Source: JABWBR01 sp036741235
GTDB lineage: Bacteria; Bacteroidota; Bacteroidia; Chitinophagales; Saprospiraceae
Assembly: GCA_036741235.1 (NCBI GenBank)
Contig: DAINSQ010000001.1
Span: forward strand, 62,001-126,000
Length of the DNA: 64,000 nt
Direction of reading: 5' to 3'
The position numbers and the translations under genes are program-made. The notes below the pieces were generated by a model. It was not told the DNA's origin and ran no database searches. It was given only the letters and a program-made list of their open reading frames with translations. Within the stretch, counting starts at the first letter, position 1. Each line of letters opens with the position of its first letter. Positions 24,479-32,181 of the stretch are shown in pieces.

Positions 24479-25242
24479 AGTTCCCGGTAAGCGTCATCAT
24501 TCCCGCCCACAATGAATCGCACAACATCGCTGCGGCACTCGAATCGGTTTGCTGGGCCGACGAGCGCATTGTTGTCGATTCGTTTAGTACCGACGATACA
24601 AAGGCCATTGCCGAAAGCCTCGGCGCCAAGGTATGGCAACGCGCCTATACCGGCCCTGCCGACCAAAAAAACTGGGCGATACCACAGGCCGCTCACCCGT
24701 GGGTAATCCTGCTTGATGCCGACGAACGGGTGACGCCAGCATTAGCTCAGGAAATCCAGCATTGGCTATCGCAATCCGACATCCCCTTCGATGCCTTCTG
24801 GGTGCATCGCCAGAACTATTTCTTTGGCAAAAGAATCAACTACAGCGGCTGGCAAAACGACGCCGTAGTGCGATTGATACGCCGTGATGTATGCCGCTAT
24901 AACGACAAGCAGGTCCACGAAGAGATTATTACAGCCGGTATCAGGGTAAGCCGGCTTCGATACAAGCTTGACCACTATACTTACATAAACCTCGATCATT
25001 TTCTGGAGAAAATGCAGCGCTATTCGCGTTGGTCTGCCAAAGACCATGCCCCAAAAACAGGTAGAATTACGGCTTATCACCTGCTACTCAAACCCGCTTT
25101 TCGCTTTTTCAAGCATTTTGTATGGCAGCGCGGCTATCTCGACGGGCTGCGGGGGCTACTGGTAAGCGCCATCATGGCCTGGGGGGTATTTCTGCGCTAC
25201 GCCTATCTGATGGAACAACGCCGCGGCAACAGTAGCCATTAA
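24475..25242 (+). CDS. Glycosyltransferase family 2 protein
   Basis: 255-aa GT-A enzyme: VSVIIPAHNESHNI at the N-terminus, DSFSTDDTKAIAESLGAKV for the nucleotide-sugar site and LLDADERVTP as the metal-binding DxD-like motif, then a VHEEI region. The form is close to the WaaE/KdtX group, which adds glucose to LPS inner-core heptose, so an LPS core role is plausible but unproven. No membrane anchor is clear apart from a hydrophobic stretch near residues 220-240. It ends in TTAA shared with the convergent parC stop. Confidence 0.88.
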   Translation: MKFPVSVIIPAHNESHNIAAALESVCWADERIVVDSFSTDDTKAIAESLGAKVWQRAYTGPADQKNWAIPQAAHPWVILLDADERVTPALAQEIQHWLSQSDIPFDAFWVHRQNYFFGKRINYSGWQNDAVVRLIRRDVCRYNDKQVHEEIITAGIRVSRLRYKLDHYTYINLDHFLEKMQRYSRWSAKDHAPKTGRITAYHLLLKPAFRFFKHFVWQRGYLDGLRGLLVSAIMAWGVFLRYAYLMEQRRGNSSH

Positions 25243-27902
25243 AACAACTCCGTCTGCCCGTTTTTACCCAAATTAAATTCGATGCTATCGCCCGCATGTA
25301 GCTTGTCGGGGAGTTCTTCGTGTTCGGGCGTCGCTGTTTCCTGTTCCAGCTCCGTTTCCGGAGCGGCTTCTACAAGTTTAACTCCTGTAATTTTTTGATC
25401 AACCAATTTATTGCCCAATGCCTTCCAGCCTTTTACATCGATAAAATCGGCTAGCTCGAGTTCATATTCGGTTTTGCCTGTTTTTGTTTTAACTGCGTAA
25501 CGAATGCAGGGCGCTGTTTGAATAGAGGCAAATACCAGCTTGCTGTCTTTGTGCTCCGACAAATAGTTAAAGCGTTGATTGGTAGTAGACGTCTCAATAC
25601 GGAATCGCTTGACCATTGTCCAGCCTTTGGCGCCTTCATAATGTACGGCTGTAACCACTGTATCGGGGTGCCATTTGCCCAGCTCAACCAATTCTGCGGG
25701 GTCAAAGCGCTTGGACAGATCGAGGTCGGCCACTTCATATGTGCCGTCTTTGTATAGGGCGACCAGCTGGTCGCCGGTATTAAAAGCCCCGAGCAGCGTA
25801 CCCCGTCCATCGGTATTAAGCCGGCCGATACTTTCATCAATCCAGACCTGTATCGCACCGAGCGTAGAACGCCCGGCTTCTTTCATCACAATTTTGCGCA
25901 CTGGATAGCGAGTCAGGATATTGCCCTGCGATTGACGGCCTTTGATAGCCAGGTCTTCAAAACCAAAGTCGAATACCTTGATCTTGGCCTTACTTCCTTG
26001 GCTGAGGTGAATAGTGACAATTTCAGCCTCTCCATTGGGGTTGGCGCTGAAGTAGAGTACTTTAGACCCTTTGGTGCCCAGGGTCAGGTCGTATTCTTTA
26101 TCGCGGGTGATGGCGCTCACGTTAAAGCGCTTGACCAGTGCTCTCCCCGTTTTACCGTCGAGATAAGCCATGTTGTAGGTAGTACGCTCGTCGGCTTTTT
26201 TCCACACAGCCACGTGGATGATATCTTTGCCCACAAACACTTTTTCGGCGATTCGGGAGACCTGGAATTTGCCGTCGCGCCGAAAAACGATGACATCGTC
26301 AATGTCGGAGCAGTCGGTGACAAATTCGTCTTTCTTGAGCCCCCAGCCGATAAAGCCTTCTTCGCGGTTGACGTATAGCTTGGCGTTGTTGGCCACCACC
26401 TCGGTGGCTTGAATCGCGTCAAAAGTCGCTATCAGCGTTTTGCGATCGCGGCCTTTGCCGTATTTTTCGAGCAGCCGCTCAAAATAAGCGATGGCAAAAT
26501 CGGTGAGATGGGCCAGATTGTGATCTACCTGCGCCAATTCGTTTTTGAGGTCGGCAATGAGTTCATCGGCTTTGAAGCTATTGAACTTGGAGATGCGCTT
26601 GATCTTGATCTCGGTGAGGCGAACGATATCTTCTTCGGTAATATCGCGCAACAAATGCAAACGCGTATCATTGGGCTTGGCTTTTTCACCGGGAACGATC
26701 ACGTATTTGCGCAGTCCCGTATCGATGGTTTCAATCACAGCCTCCCAAGTCTCGCATTCCTCGATATCGCGGTAGATGCGCTTTTCGATGAATATTTTTT
26801 CAAGACTGGCAAAATGCAGTTTTTCCTCCAGCTCGTGTTTGAGGATTTCCAACTCCAAACGCAGCAATTCACGGGTATGGTTGGTGCAGATCTCCAGGAT
26901 CTCCTCCACACTCATAAAGTGGGGTTTGTCGTTGATAATCACACAGGCGTTGGGTGAAATCGAGACTTCACACATCGTGAAGGCATAGAGGGCATCAACG
27001 GTGACATCGGGAGAAACGCCGGGGGCCAGTTCGATGACCACTTCAACTTCCTGGGCCGTATTGTCGGTTACTTTTTTAATCTTGATCTTGCCCTTGTCGC
27101 TGGCTTTAATAATACTTTCAATCAGTGCGCCGGTAGTTACGCCGTAGGGCAATTCGCGAACAAGTAGCGTTTTTTTGTCAAATTGCTCGATTTTGGCCCG
27201 TACCTTGATGCGGCCGCCACGGCGACCGCCGTTGTAGTCGGTCACATCAACCATACCCCCTGTTTGAAAATCGGGGTATAACTTGACTTTTTTGCCCTGT
27301 AATAATTTGATGGAAGCCTTTATCAGCTCTATAAAGTTGTGGGGCAAAATTTTTGTAGAAAGTCCCACAGCAATGCCATCAGCGCCTTGCGCCAGCAGCA
27401 GCGGGAATTTCATGGGCAGGGCAATGGGTTCTTTCTTGCGCCCGTCGTAGGAAAGCTGCCAATTGGTAGTTTGCGGGTTGAAAGCCACTTCCAGGGCAAA
27501 TTTGGTAAGGCGAGCTTCAATATAACGGGGCGCCGCCGCGCCGTCGCCGGTGCGTACATCACCCCAGTTGCCCTGGCAATCGATGAGAAGGTCTTTTTGA
27601 CCCAGGTTGACCAGCGCTTCGCCTATGGCAGCATCGCCATGTGGGTGGTACTGCATCGTTTGCCCGATGATGTTGGCTACCTTGTGGAAGCGCCCATCAT
27701 CCATTTCGCGCATAGCATGCAAAATGCGGCGCTGAACGGGCTTTAATCCGTCGTCAATGGCAGGCACGGCCCTTTCCAGGATAACATAGGAGGCATAGTC
27801 CAGGAAATAGTCTTTGTACATTCCCTGCAAGGTCACAATGGCATCCTGCCCATTGCCATTTTGACCATTGTTTTCTATTTGCTCATTATCTCGCTTTGCC
27901 AT
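25239..27902 (-). CDS. parC: DNA topoisomerase IV subunit A
   Basis: 887-aa type IIA topoisomerase subunit that breaks and rejoins DNA to unlink daughter chromosomes. The winged-helix tower has the catalytic Tyr127 in APRYIEARLTKFA; quinolone-region residues 86-95 read HPHGDAAIGE. The N-terminal 20 residues are a polar Asn/Gln-rich tail. The C-terminal ~400 residues form the diverged beta-pinwheel, then an acidic end. The pattern fits the ParC rather than the GyrA branch in Bacteroidota. parE is not in the window. A TACATTTG box lies at 27938-27945. Confidence 0.93.
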   Translation of the reverse strand: MAKRDNEQIENNGQNGNGQDAIVTLQGMYKDYFLDYASYVILERAVPAIDDGLKPVQRRILHAMREMDDGRFHKVANIIGQTMQYHPHGDAAIGEALVNLGQKDLLIDCQGNWGDVRTGDGAAAPRYIEARLTKFALEVAFNPQTTNWQLSYDGRKKEPIALPMKFPLLLAQGADGIAVGLSTKILPHNFIELIKASIKLLQGKKVKLYPDFQTGGMVDVTDYNGGRRGGRIKVRAKIEQFDKKTLLVRELPYGVTTGALIESIIKASDKGKIKIKKVTDNTAQEVEVVIELAPGVSPDVTVDALYAFTMCEVSISPNACVIINDKPHFMSVEEILEICTNHTRELLRLELEILKHELEEKLHFASLEKIFIEKRIYRDIEECETWEAVIETIDTGLRKYVIVPGEKAKPNDTRLHLLRDITEEDIVRLTEIKIKRISKFNSFKADELIADLKNELAQVDHNLAHLTDFAIAYFERLLEKYGKGRDRKTLIATFDAIQATEVVANNAKLYVNREEGFIGWGLKKDEFVTDCSDIDDVIVFRRDGKFQVSRIAEKVFVGKDIIHVAVWKKADERTTYNMAYLDGKTGRALVKRFNVSAITRDKEYDLTLGTKGSKVLYFSANPNGEAEIVTIHLSQGSKAKIKVFDFGFEDLAIKGRQSQGNILTRYPVRKIVMKEAGRSTLGAIQVWIDESIGRLNTDGRGTLLGAFNTGDQLVALYKDGTYEVADLDLSKRFDPAELVELGKWHPDTVVTAVHYEGAKGWTMVKRFRIETSTTNQRFNYLSEHKDSKLVFASIQTAPCIRYAVKTKTGKTEYELELADFIDVKGWKALGNKLVDQKITGVKLVEAAPETELEQETATPEHEELPDKLHAGDSIEFNLGKNGQTELF

Positions 27903-27937
27903 GACACTATTTAGCTAGCATTTTTTTATTTCAACAA

Positions 27938-27945
27938 CAAATGTA
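27938..27945 (-). promoter_or_regulatory. Candidate -7 box of parC
   Basis: TACATTTG on the minus strand matches TAnnTTTG, with ~35 nt to the parC ATG at 27902. A TTTG at 27964-27961 is 15 nt further upstream, closer than usual. Confidence 0.45.
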
Positions 27946-27994
27946 ATATTTTTATAAAAACAAATTGTGTTAAAATATAAATTCTTCTAATTCG

Positions 27995-28037
27995 CCTCTC
28001 TCACTCACTCCCTCTCTCACTCCCTCCCTCTCCCCTC
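27995..28037. repeat. Polypyrimidine tract with imperfect 16-bp tandem repeat
   Basis: The plus strand is pyrimidine apart from three A residues (28003, 28007, 28019). The unit CTCTCTCACTCACTCC is followed by CTCTCTCACTCCCTCC and a degenerate third copy. It covers the stop and last codons of the adenosine deaminase gene, encoding a Gly/Glu/Ser/Arg tail. Confidence 0.6.
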
Positions 28038-29005
28038 AACCTCGCCCCCAGTTCCTTCCTGAGCTCCTCCCCGACAAACGCAGCCTCCAGCGCGTCCAAG
28101 TTACATCTGAGGAAATGTTCCGGCCCCCAGCCGAAACAATTGTGCAGGCGGCGGTATTCTTCGGCGAGCGTAACATTGGCTGTAGTGCGGCCATCGGTGT
28201 TGATCCCCACGGATACGCCGGCCTTGTATAAGCGGTCGATAGTATGATCAGCAAGGGTGCTAAAAACGTTGGTCTGGACGTTGCTGGTGGGGCAGACCTC
28301 CAGGTGAATTCGATGTTTTATAAGGTAATCAACCAAAGCAGGGTCTTCTATGCAACGCACGCCGTGGCCAATCCGCCGGGGTTTGAATTGCCGCAAAACT
28401 TGCCACATACTCTCGGGCCCGCGAGCCTCGCCGGCATGAGCAGTAGCAGGAATGCCGTGCTGCCGGGCAAATGTGTACGCTGCTTCGTGAATATGCGGGT
28501 CTGGCGCCAGTTCGTCGCCGGCAATGTCGAAGCCGACCACTCGACGCCCCCTGAAACGATTGGCTAACATCGCAGTTTCCAAACTTTGCTGAGCGTCGTA
28601 GGTCCGCAGCGTACACAACAACAAGCCGGCTTCAACACCTGTTTTAGCCATGCCTTGGCCCAGGGCGTCAGCGACGATCTCTACCACCTCATCAGCGGCA
28701 AGCCCGCGACGAGTATGCAATATAGGAGCAAAACGAATTTCAGCGTAGATGACACCATCGGCTTTGAATTGCTGCATCAGATCAAGCGTAGCAGCTGTCA
28801 ATGCACGCTCGGTTTGTAATACATTAATACTATCTTCAACTCGGGCCAAAAAGTCGGGTAAATTGAGGCATTTAGCAGGCGCCATGAAACGGCTTTGAAA
28901 TTCGACGTCAGTAATGCCTGATTCCAGTTCATTAACTACTTCGAAACCCAACGAACAATCGAGGTGTACGTGTAGCTCTATTTTCGGCCATTCCTGAAAA
29001 TCCAT
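28001..29005 (-). CDS. add: Adenosine deaminase family protein
   Basis: Zinc amidohydrolase that converts adenosine to inosine, or a related deaminase. From ATG 29005 it has 334 aa with the metal motif ELHVHLD at the N-terminus, TAHAGEA, RIGHGVR, CPTSNVQTN and INTDGRTTAN for the final Asp. The more usual NTDD or NTDN reads NTDG, so substrate preference could differ. Two upstream Met codons (29026, 29038) are less likely because a TATCTTTG box (29028-29035) would place transcription start at or after them. The C-terminus is encoded by a pyrimidine-rich repeat. Confidence 0.87.
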   Translation of the reverse strand: MDFQEWPKIELHVHLDCSLGFEVVNELESGITDVEFQSRFMAPAKCLNLPDFLARVEDSINVLQTERALTAATLDLMQQFKADGVIYAEIRFAPILHTRRGLAADEVVEIVADALGQGMAKTGVEAGLLLCTLRTYDAQQSLETAMLANRFRGRRVVGFDIAGDELAPDPHIHEAAYTFARQHGIPATAHAGEARGPESMWQVLRQFKPRRIGHGVRCIEDPALVDYLIKHRIHLEVCPTSNVQTNVFSTLADHTIDRLYKAGVSVGINTDGRTTANVTLAEEYRRLHNCFGWGPEHFLRCNLDALEAAFVGEELRKELGARLRGEGGSERGSE

Positions 29006-29027
29006 CCCTGCTTTTAATTTGGTCATG

Positions 29028-29035
29028 CAAAGATA
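29028..29035 (-). promoter_or_regulatory. Candidate -7 box of the adenosine deaminase gene
   Basis: TATCTTTG on the minus strand matches TAnnTTTG. Its position argues for the ATG at 29005 as start. It is back to back with the promoter of the divergent fusion gene. Confidence 0.45.
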
Positions 29036-29062
29036 CACTATCCGGTAAATGGATTTGCGTAT

Positions 29063-29095
29063 TTTGGCGACTCAGCAAATCCCCGGCTATGTTTG
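29063..29095 (+). promoter_or_regulatory. Promoter of the kinase-M23-aminotransferase gene
   Basis: TTTG (29063-29066), 21-nt spacer, TATGTTTG (29088-29095) fit the Bacteroidota TTTG / TAnnTTTG pattern. The first in-frame ATG (29089) lies inside the box, so the ATG at 29104 is the likely start, with an almost leaderless mRNA. Confidence 0.55.
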
Positions 29096-29103
29096 CACCA
29101 GAT

Positions 29104-32100
29104 ATGACAATAAGCCCCGGGCTCGCCGCCGATCTGGCAGCCGCTTTTTTTGGCGTTGAAGCCCAGGCCGAACCGCTTCCCGGAGAAATTGATTTCAATT
29201 TTTTATTAAAAACATCAACCGGCAGCGATTTTGTATTTAAAATCAGCCGCCCCGGCGAAGATCCTGCCCTGCTCGATATGCAGGTGAGCGCTATGCGCTA
29301 CCTTGACGAGCAATCGTTGCCGCTATCCCTTCAGCAACCTATCGCCGGAGTTGATGGGACGTATGTACAGTTGTGGCACGACGAACAGGGCAGGGAGCGA
29401 TATCTGCGACTGCTTACCTGGGCGCCGGGGCGATTGTTTGCCAAGGTAAAACCCCAGGACGACAAGCTCCGCTATAGCCTCGGCGAGGCATTGGGGCAAT
29501 TGTGCAGCGGATTGAGCAATTTTGAGCATCCAGCTGCCTACCGCCGAATGAAATGGGATTTGGCTCAACTCAATTGGGTAGCAGAACAACGCCATAAAGT
29601 ACGGGATCAAGACCGGCAAGCCATCCTGGAATATTTTCTGCAACTTCACAACAAACAGGTTGCCCCACTACTGCAGGAATTGCGCCGCGGCATGATCTAC
29701 AACGATGCCAATGACTATAATATACTGGTAGGAGGTGAACCTGGAAAATATAAGGTAAGCGGTTTTATCGATTTCGGCGATGCGGTGTATACTCATACTA
29801 TCAACGAATTGGCCATAGCCATTGCTTACGCTATTTTTGATCACCCCGATCCTCTGGCTGCCGCCGTGCCTATTGTGCAAGGTTTTCACAGCGCTTTTCC
29901 ACTGATGGAGGAGGAAATAGCCGCTTTATACTGCCTTATAGCCACCCGTCTGGTCATAAGCGTAATCCACTCAGCGGCGAATCGCGAAGCGGAGCCCGAC
30001 AATGCCTATCTACTGGTCAGCGAAGAACAAGCCTGGGCTTTATTGGCGCAGTGGCGAAGTATTCCTTCTGCGCTAGCGCACTACGCGTTTCGATGGGCAT
30101 GCGGTTGGACGCCATGCCCCGGGCAAGTTGCCTTTGAACATTGGGCAGCGGGCCAATCCGGGCATTTTTTCCCGGTTCTTGGTATGCAATTAATCCATAT
30201 TGCAGCTCCTCTTGACCTTAGCGTGGGAAGCCTCGACTTGGGGCACCATCGCTATTATGAAGACATCGAATTGTTTTGTAAAAAAATAGACGACATGCTC
30301 GCCGATGCAGGCGCCAAAATAGGCATCGGCGGATATGGCGAAGTGCGTCCGTTTTATACCACCGACGCTTACACCGTAATGGGCAATGAGGGCCCTCAAT
30401 GGCGCACCGTGCATCTGGGCCTCGACATCTGGGCAGCGTCCGGCACACCGGTATATGCCCCGTATGACGGCACAATACACAGTTTCTCTGACAACGCGGG
30501 CGAGCGCAACTACGGCCCTACCATTATTCTTGCCCATCAGCCCGAAAACGGGCCGCCGTTTTTTACGCTTTACGGTCACCTCGACGGCGCCTCGCTCCAA
30601 GGGCTCAAAGCAGGAATGGCTATTGCAAAAGGCCAGACTTTTGCCCGCATCGGCGATAGGCCATACAATGGCAACTGGCCGCCGCACTTGCATTTTCAGG
30701 TTATACTCGATATGCTTGCTTATGAGGGCGATTATCCGGGGGTGGCGTTCCCTTCGCTATCTGAGGTGTGGCTCAGCATCTGCCCCAACCCATCGCTATT
30801 AGCCGGGGCGCCCACAATAGATACAACATCGCCGGAAGTCAAAATTATGCTTGAATGGCGGAAGACTCACCTGGGACGGAGCTTGAGTTTGTCTTATGAG
30901 CACCCGCTGCATATCGTCAGGGGTAGCCGTCAATACCTTTTCGACCACAATGCCCGCCGTTATCTGGATACGGTCAACAACGTGGCGCACGTAGGCCACC
31001 AGCATCCTGCCGTAGTAGACGCCCTGCAAAGGCAAGCGTCAGTACTGAATACCAACACTCGTTATCTGCACGAGGAAATTTTGCTTTTTGCAGAAGAACT
31101 GCTCAGCATTTTACCAGCGGAACTGAGTGTATTACACTTCGTCAACTCGGGCAGCGAAGCCAATGAATTAGCCTTGCGAATGGTCCGCACCACAACTGGC
31201 CGTCGCGATATGCTCGTGCTGGAAATGGGTTATCACGGCAATACCAGTGGTTGTATTGAAGTTAGCAGTTACAAATTTGACGGAAAAGGCGGCCAGGGAA
31301 CGCCGCCACATATCCATGTGTTGCCTATGCCCGACCCCTACCGCGGCCGCCATAGAGGCAATAGTGAAAATTCGGCACTCCAATACGCTGCCTATGCTCA
31401 AAAGGTTATTGACAAAGCCCAAAAGGGGATTGCGGGATTTATAGGCGAAAGCATCATCAGTTGCGGAGGACAAATTGTACCTCCACCGGGCTATTTCAAA
31501 AACCTATACAACCAGGTGAGGGCCGCAGGCGGTATTTGCATTGCAGACGAAGTGCAAACGGGGTTGGGGCGCGTGGGCGATAGCTGGTGGGCATTTGAAT
31601 TACACGGCGTTTTGCCCGATATCGTCACCATTGGAAAACCGCTGGGCAACGGCCATCCCCTGGGCGCCGTAGCCTGCACACCCGCCATAGCCGATGCTTT
31701 CGCAAATGGGATGGAGTATTTCAACACTTTCGGCGGCAATCCGGTGTCGTGCGCCGTAGGCCGGGCGGTTATCCAAACCGTAAAAAGAGAAGAACTACGC
31801 GAAAATGCCTGGCACGTAGGCCATTACCTAAAAAAACAATTGGAAAACCTGCAAGCACAATTCCCCATCATTGGCGATGTTCGCGGCGCCGGGCTATTTC
31901 TGGGTATTGAACTGGTGCGCGGCGGAAACCTGGCCCCCTGTACCCGGGAGGCCGCTTATCTGGCGAACCGAATGCGGGAAAACGGTATACTGATGAGTAC
32001 CGACGGGCCCTTTAACAATGTTTTGAAAATAAAACCTCCGCTTTGTTTTTCGATTCAGGATGCCGATTTTTTGATTGAAAGGCTTGCGAAAATACTGCGA

Positions 32101-32118
32101 GAGGACGTTTTCAATTGA
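29104..32118 (+). CDS. Fusion: APH-family kinase, M23 peptidase-like domain, class III aminotransferase/phospho-lyase
   Basis: 1,004 aa from ATG 29104; residues below count from the upstream ATG 29089. (1) ~10-350: aminoglycoside/choline-kinase fold, catalytic loop YNDANDYN with Asp206 and Asn211, metal motif DFG at 228-230; the usual loop His is Tyr204. (2) ~400-570: LytM/M23 domain with His442, Asp446 and HLH 533-535, a full zinc set. (3) ~590-1000: PLP class III aminotransferase, Asp820 and Lys850 in TIGKPLGNGHPLG. Kinase plus this aminotransferase type matches hydroxylysine kinase and phospho-lyase of the ETNPPL/PHYKPL group, so phosphorylation then elimination of an amino alcohol is the best guess. 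No signal peptide is seen. Confidence 0.9.
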   Translation: MTISPGLAADLAAAFFGVEAQAEPLPGEIDFNFLLKTSTGSDFVFKISRPGEDPALLDMQVSAMRYLDEQSLPLSLQQPIAGVDGTYVQLWHDEQGRERYLRLLTWAPGRLFAKVKPQDDKLRYSLGEALGQLCSGLSNFEHPAAYRRMKWDLAQLNWVAEQRHKVRDQDRQAILEYFLQLHNKQVAPLLQELRRGMIYNDANDYNILVGGEPGKYKVSGFIDFGDAVYTHTINELAIAIAYAIFDHPDPLAAAVPIVQGFHSAFPLMEEEIAALYCLIATRLVISVIHSAANREAEPDNAYLLVSEEQAWALLAQWRSIPSALAHYAFRWACGWTPCPGQVAFEHWAAGQSGHFFPVLGMQLIHIAAPLDLSVGSLDLGHHRYYEDIELFCKKIDDMLADAGAKIGIGGYGEVRPFYTTDAYTVMGNEGPQWRTVHLGLDIWAASGTPVYAPYDGTIHSFSDNAGERNYGPTIILAHQPENGPPFFTLYGHLDGASLQGLKAGMAIAKGQTFARIGDRPYNGNWPPHLHFQVILDMLAYEGDYPGVAFPSLSEVWLSICPNPSLLAGAPTIDTTSPEVKIMLEWRKTHLGRSLSLSYEHPLHIVRGSRQYLFDHNARRYLDTVNNVAHVGHQHPAVVDALQRQASVLNTNTRYLHEEILLFAEELLSILPAELSVLHFVNSGSEANELALRMVRTTTGRRDMLVLEMGYHGNTSGCIEVSSYKFDGKGGQGTPPHIHVLPMPDPYRGRHRGNSENSALQYAAYAQKVIDKAQKGIAGFIGESIISCGGQIVPPPGYFKNLYNQVRAAGGICIADEVQTGLGRVGDSWWAFELHGVLPDIVTIGKPLGNGHPLGAVACTPAIADAFANGMEYFNTFGGNPVSCAVGRAVIQTVKREELRENAWHVGHYLKKQLENLQAQFPIIGDVRGAGLFLGIELVRGGNLAPCTREAAYLANRMRENGILMSTDGPFNNVLKIKPPLCFSIQDADFLIERLAKILREDVFN

Positions 32119-32125
32119 TTAGCCG

Positions 32126-32172
32126 TGATAGCCCGCGCCTATCAGTTTGGAATGAGACGACGCGAGCTATCA
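32126..32172. terminator. Hairpin between convergent genes (possible bidirectional terminator)
   Basis: TGATAGC-C-CGCG (32126-32137) pairs with CGCG-A-GCTATCA (32161-32172), an 11-bp stem with one mismatch and a ~23-nt loop, midway between the convergent fusion gene and S41 protease gene. The T-run on the plus side is interrupted. Confidence 0.5.
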
Positions 32173-32181
32173 ATGCATCAT

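Noticed and set aside
26409..26957. Plus-strand 182-codon open frame
   Set aside because: Lies wholly inside parC on the other strand; composition is that of a shadow frame and no domain is visible.
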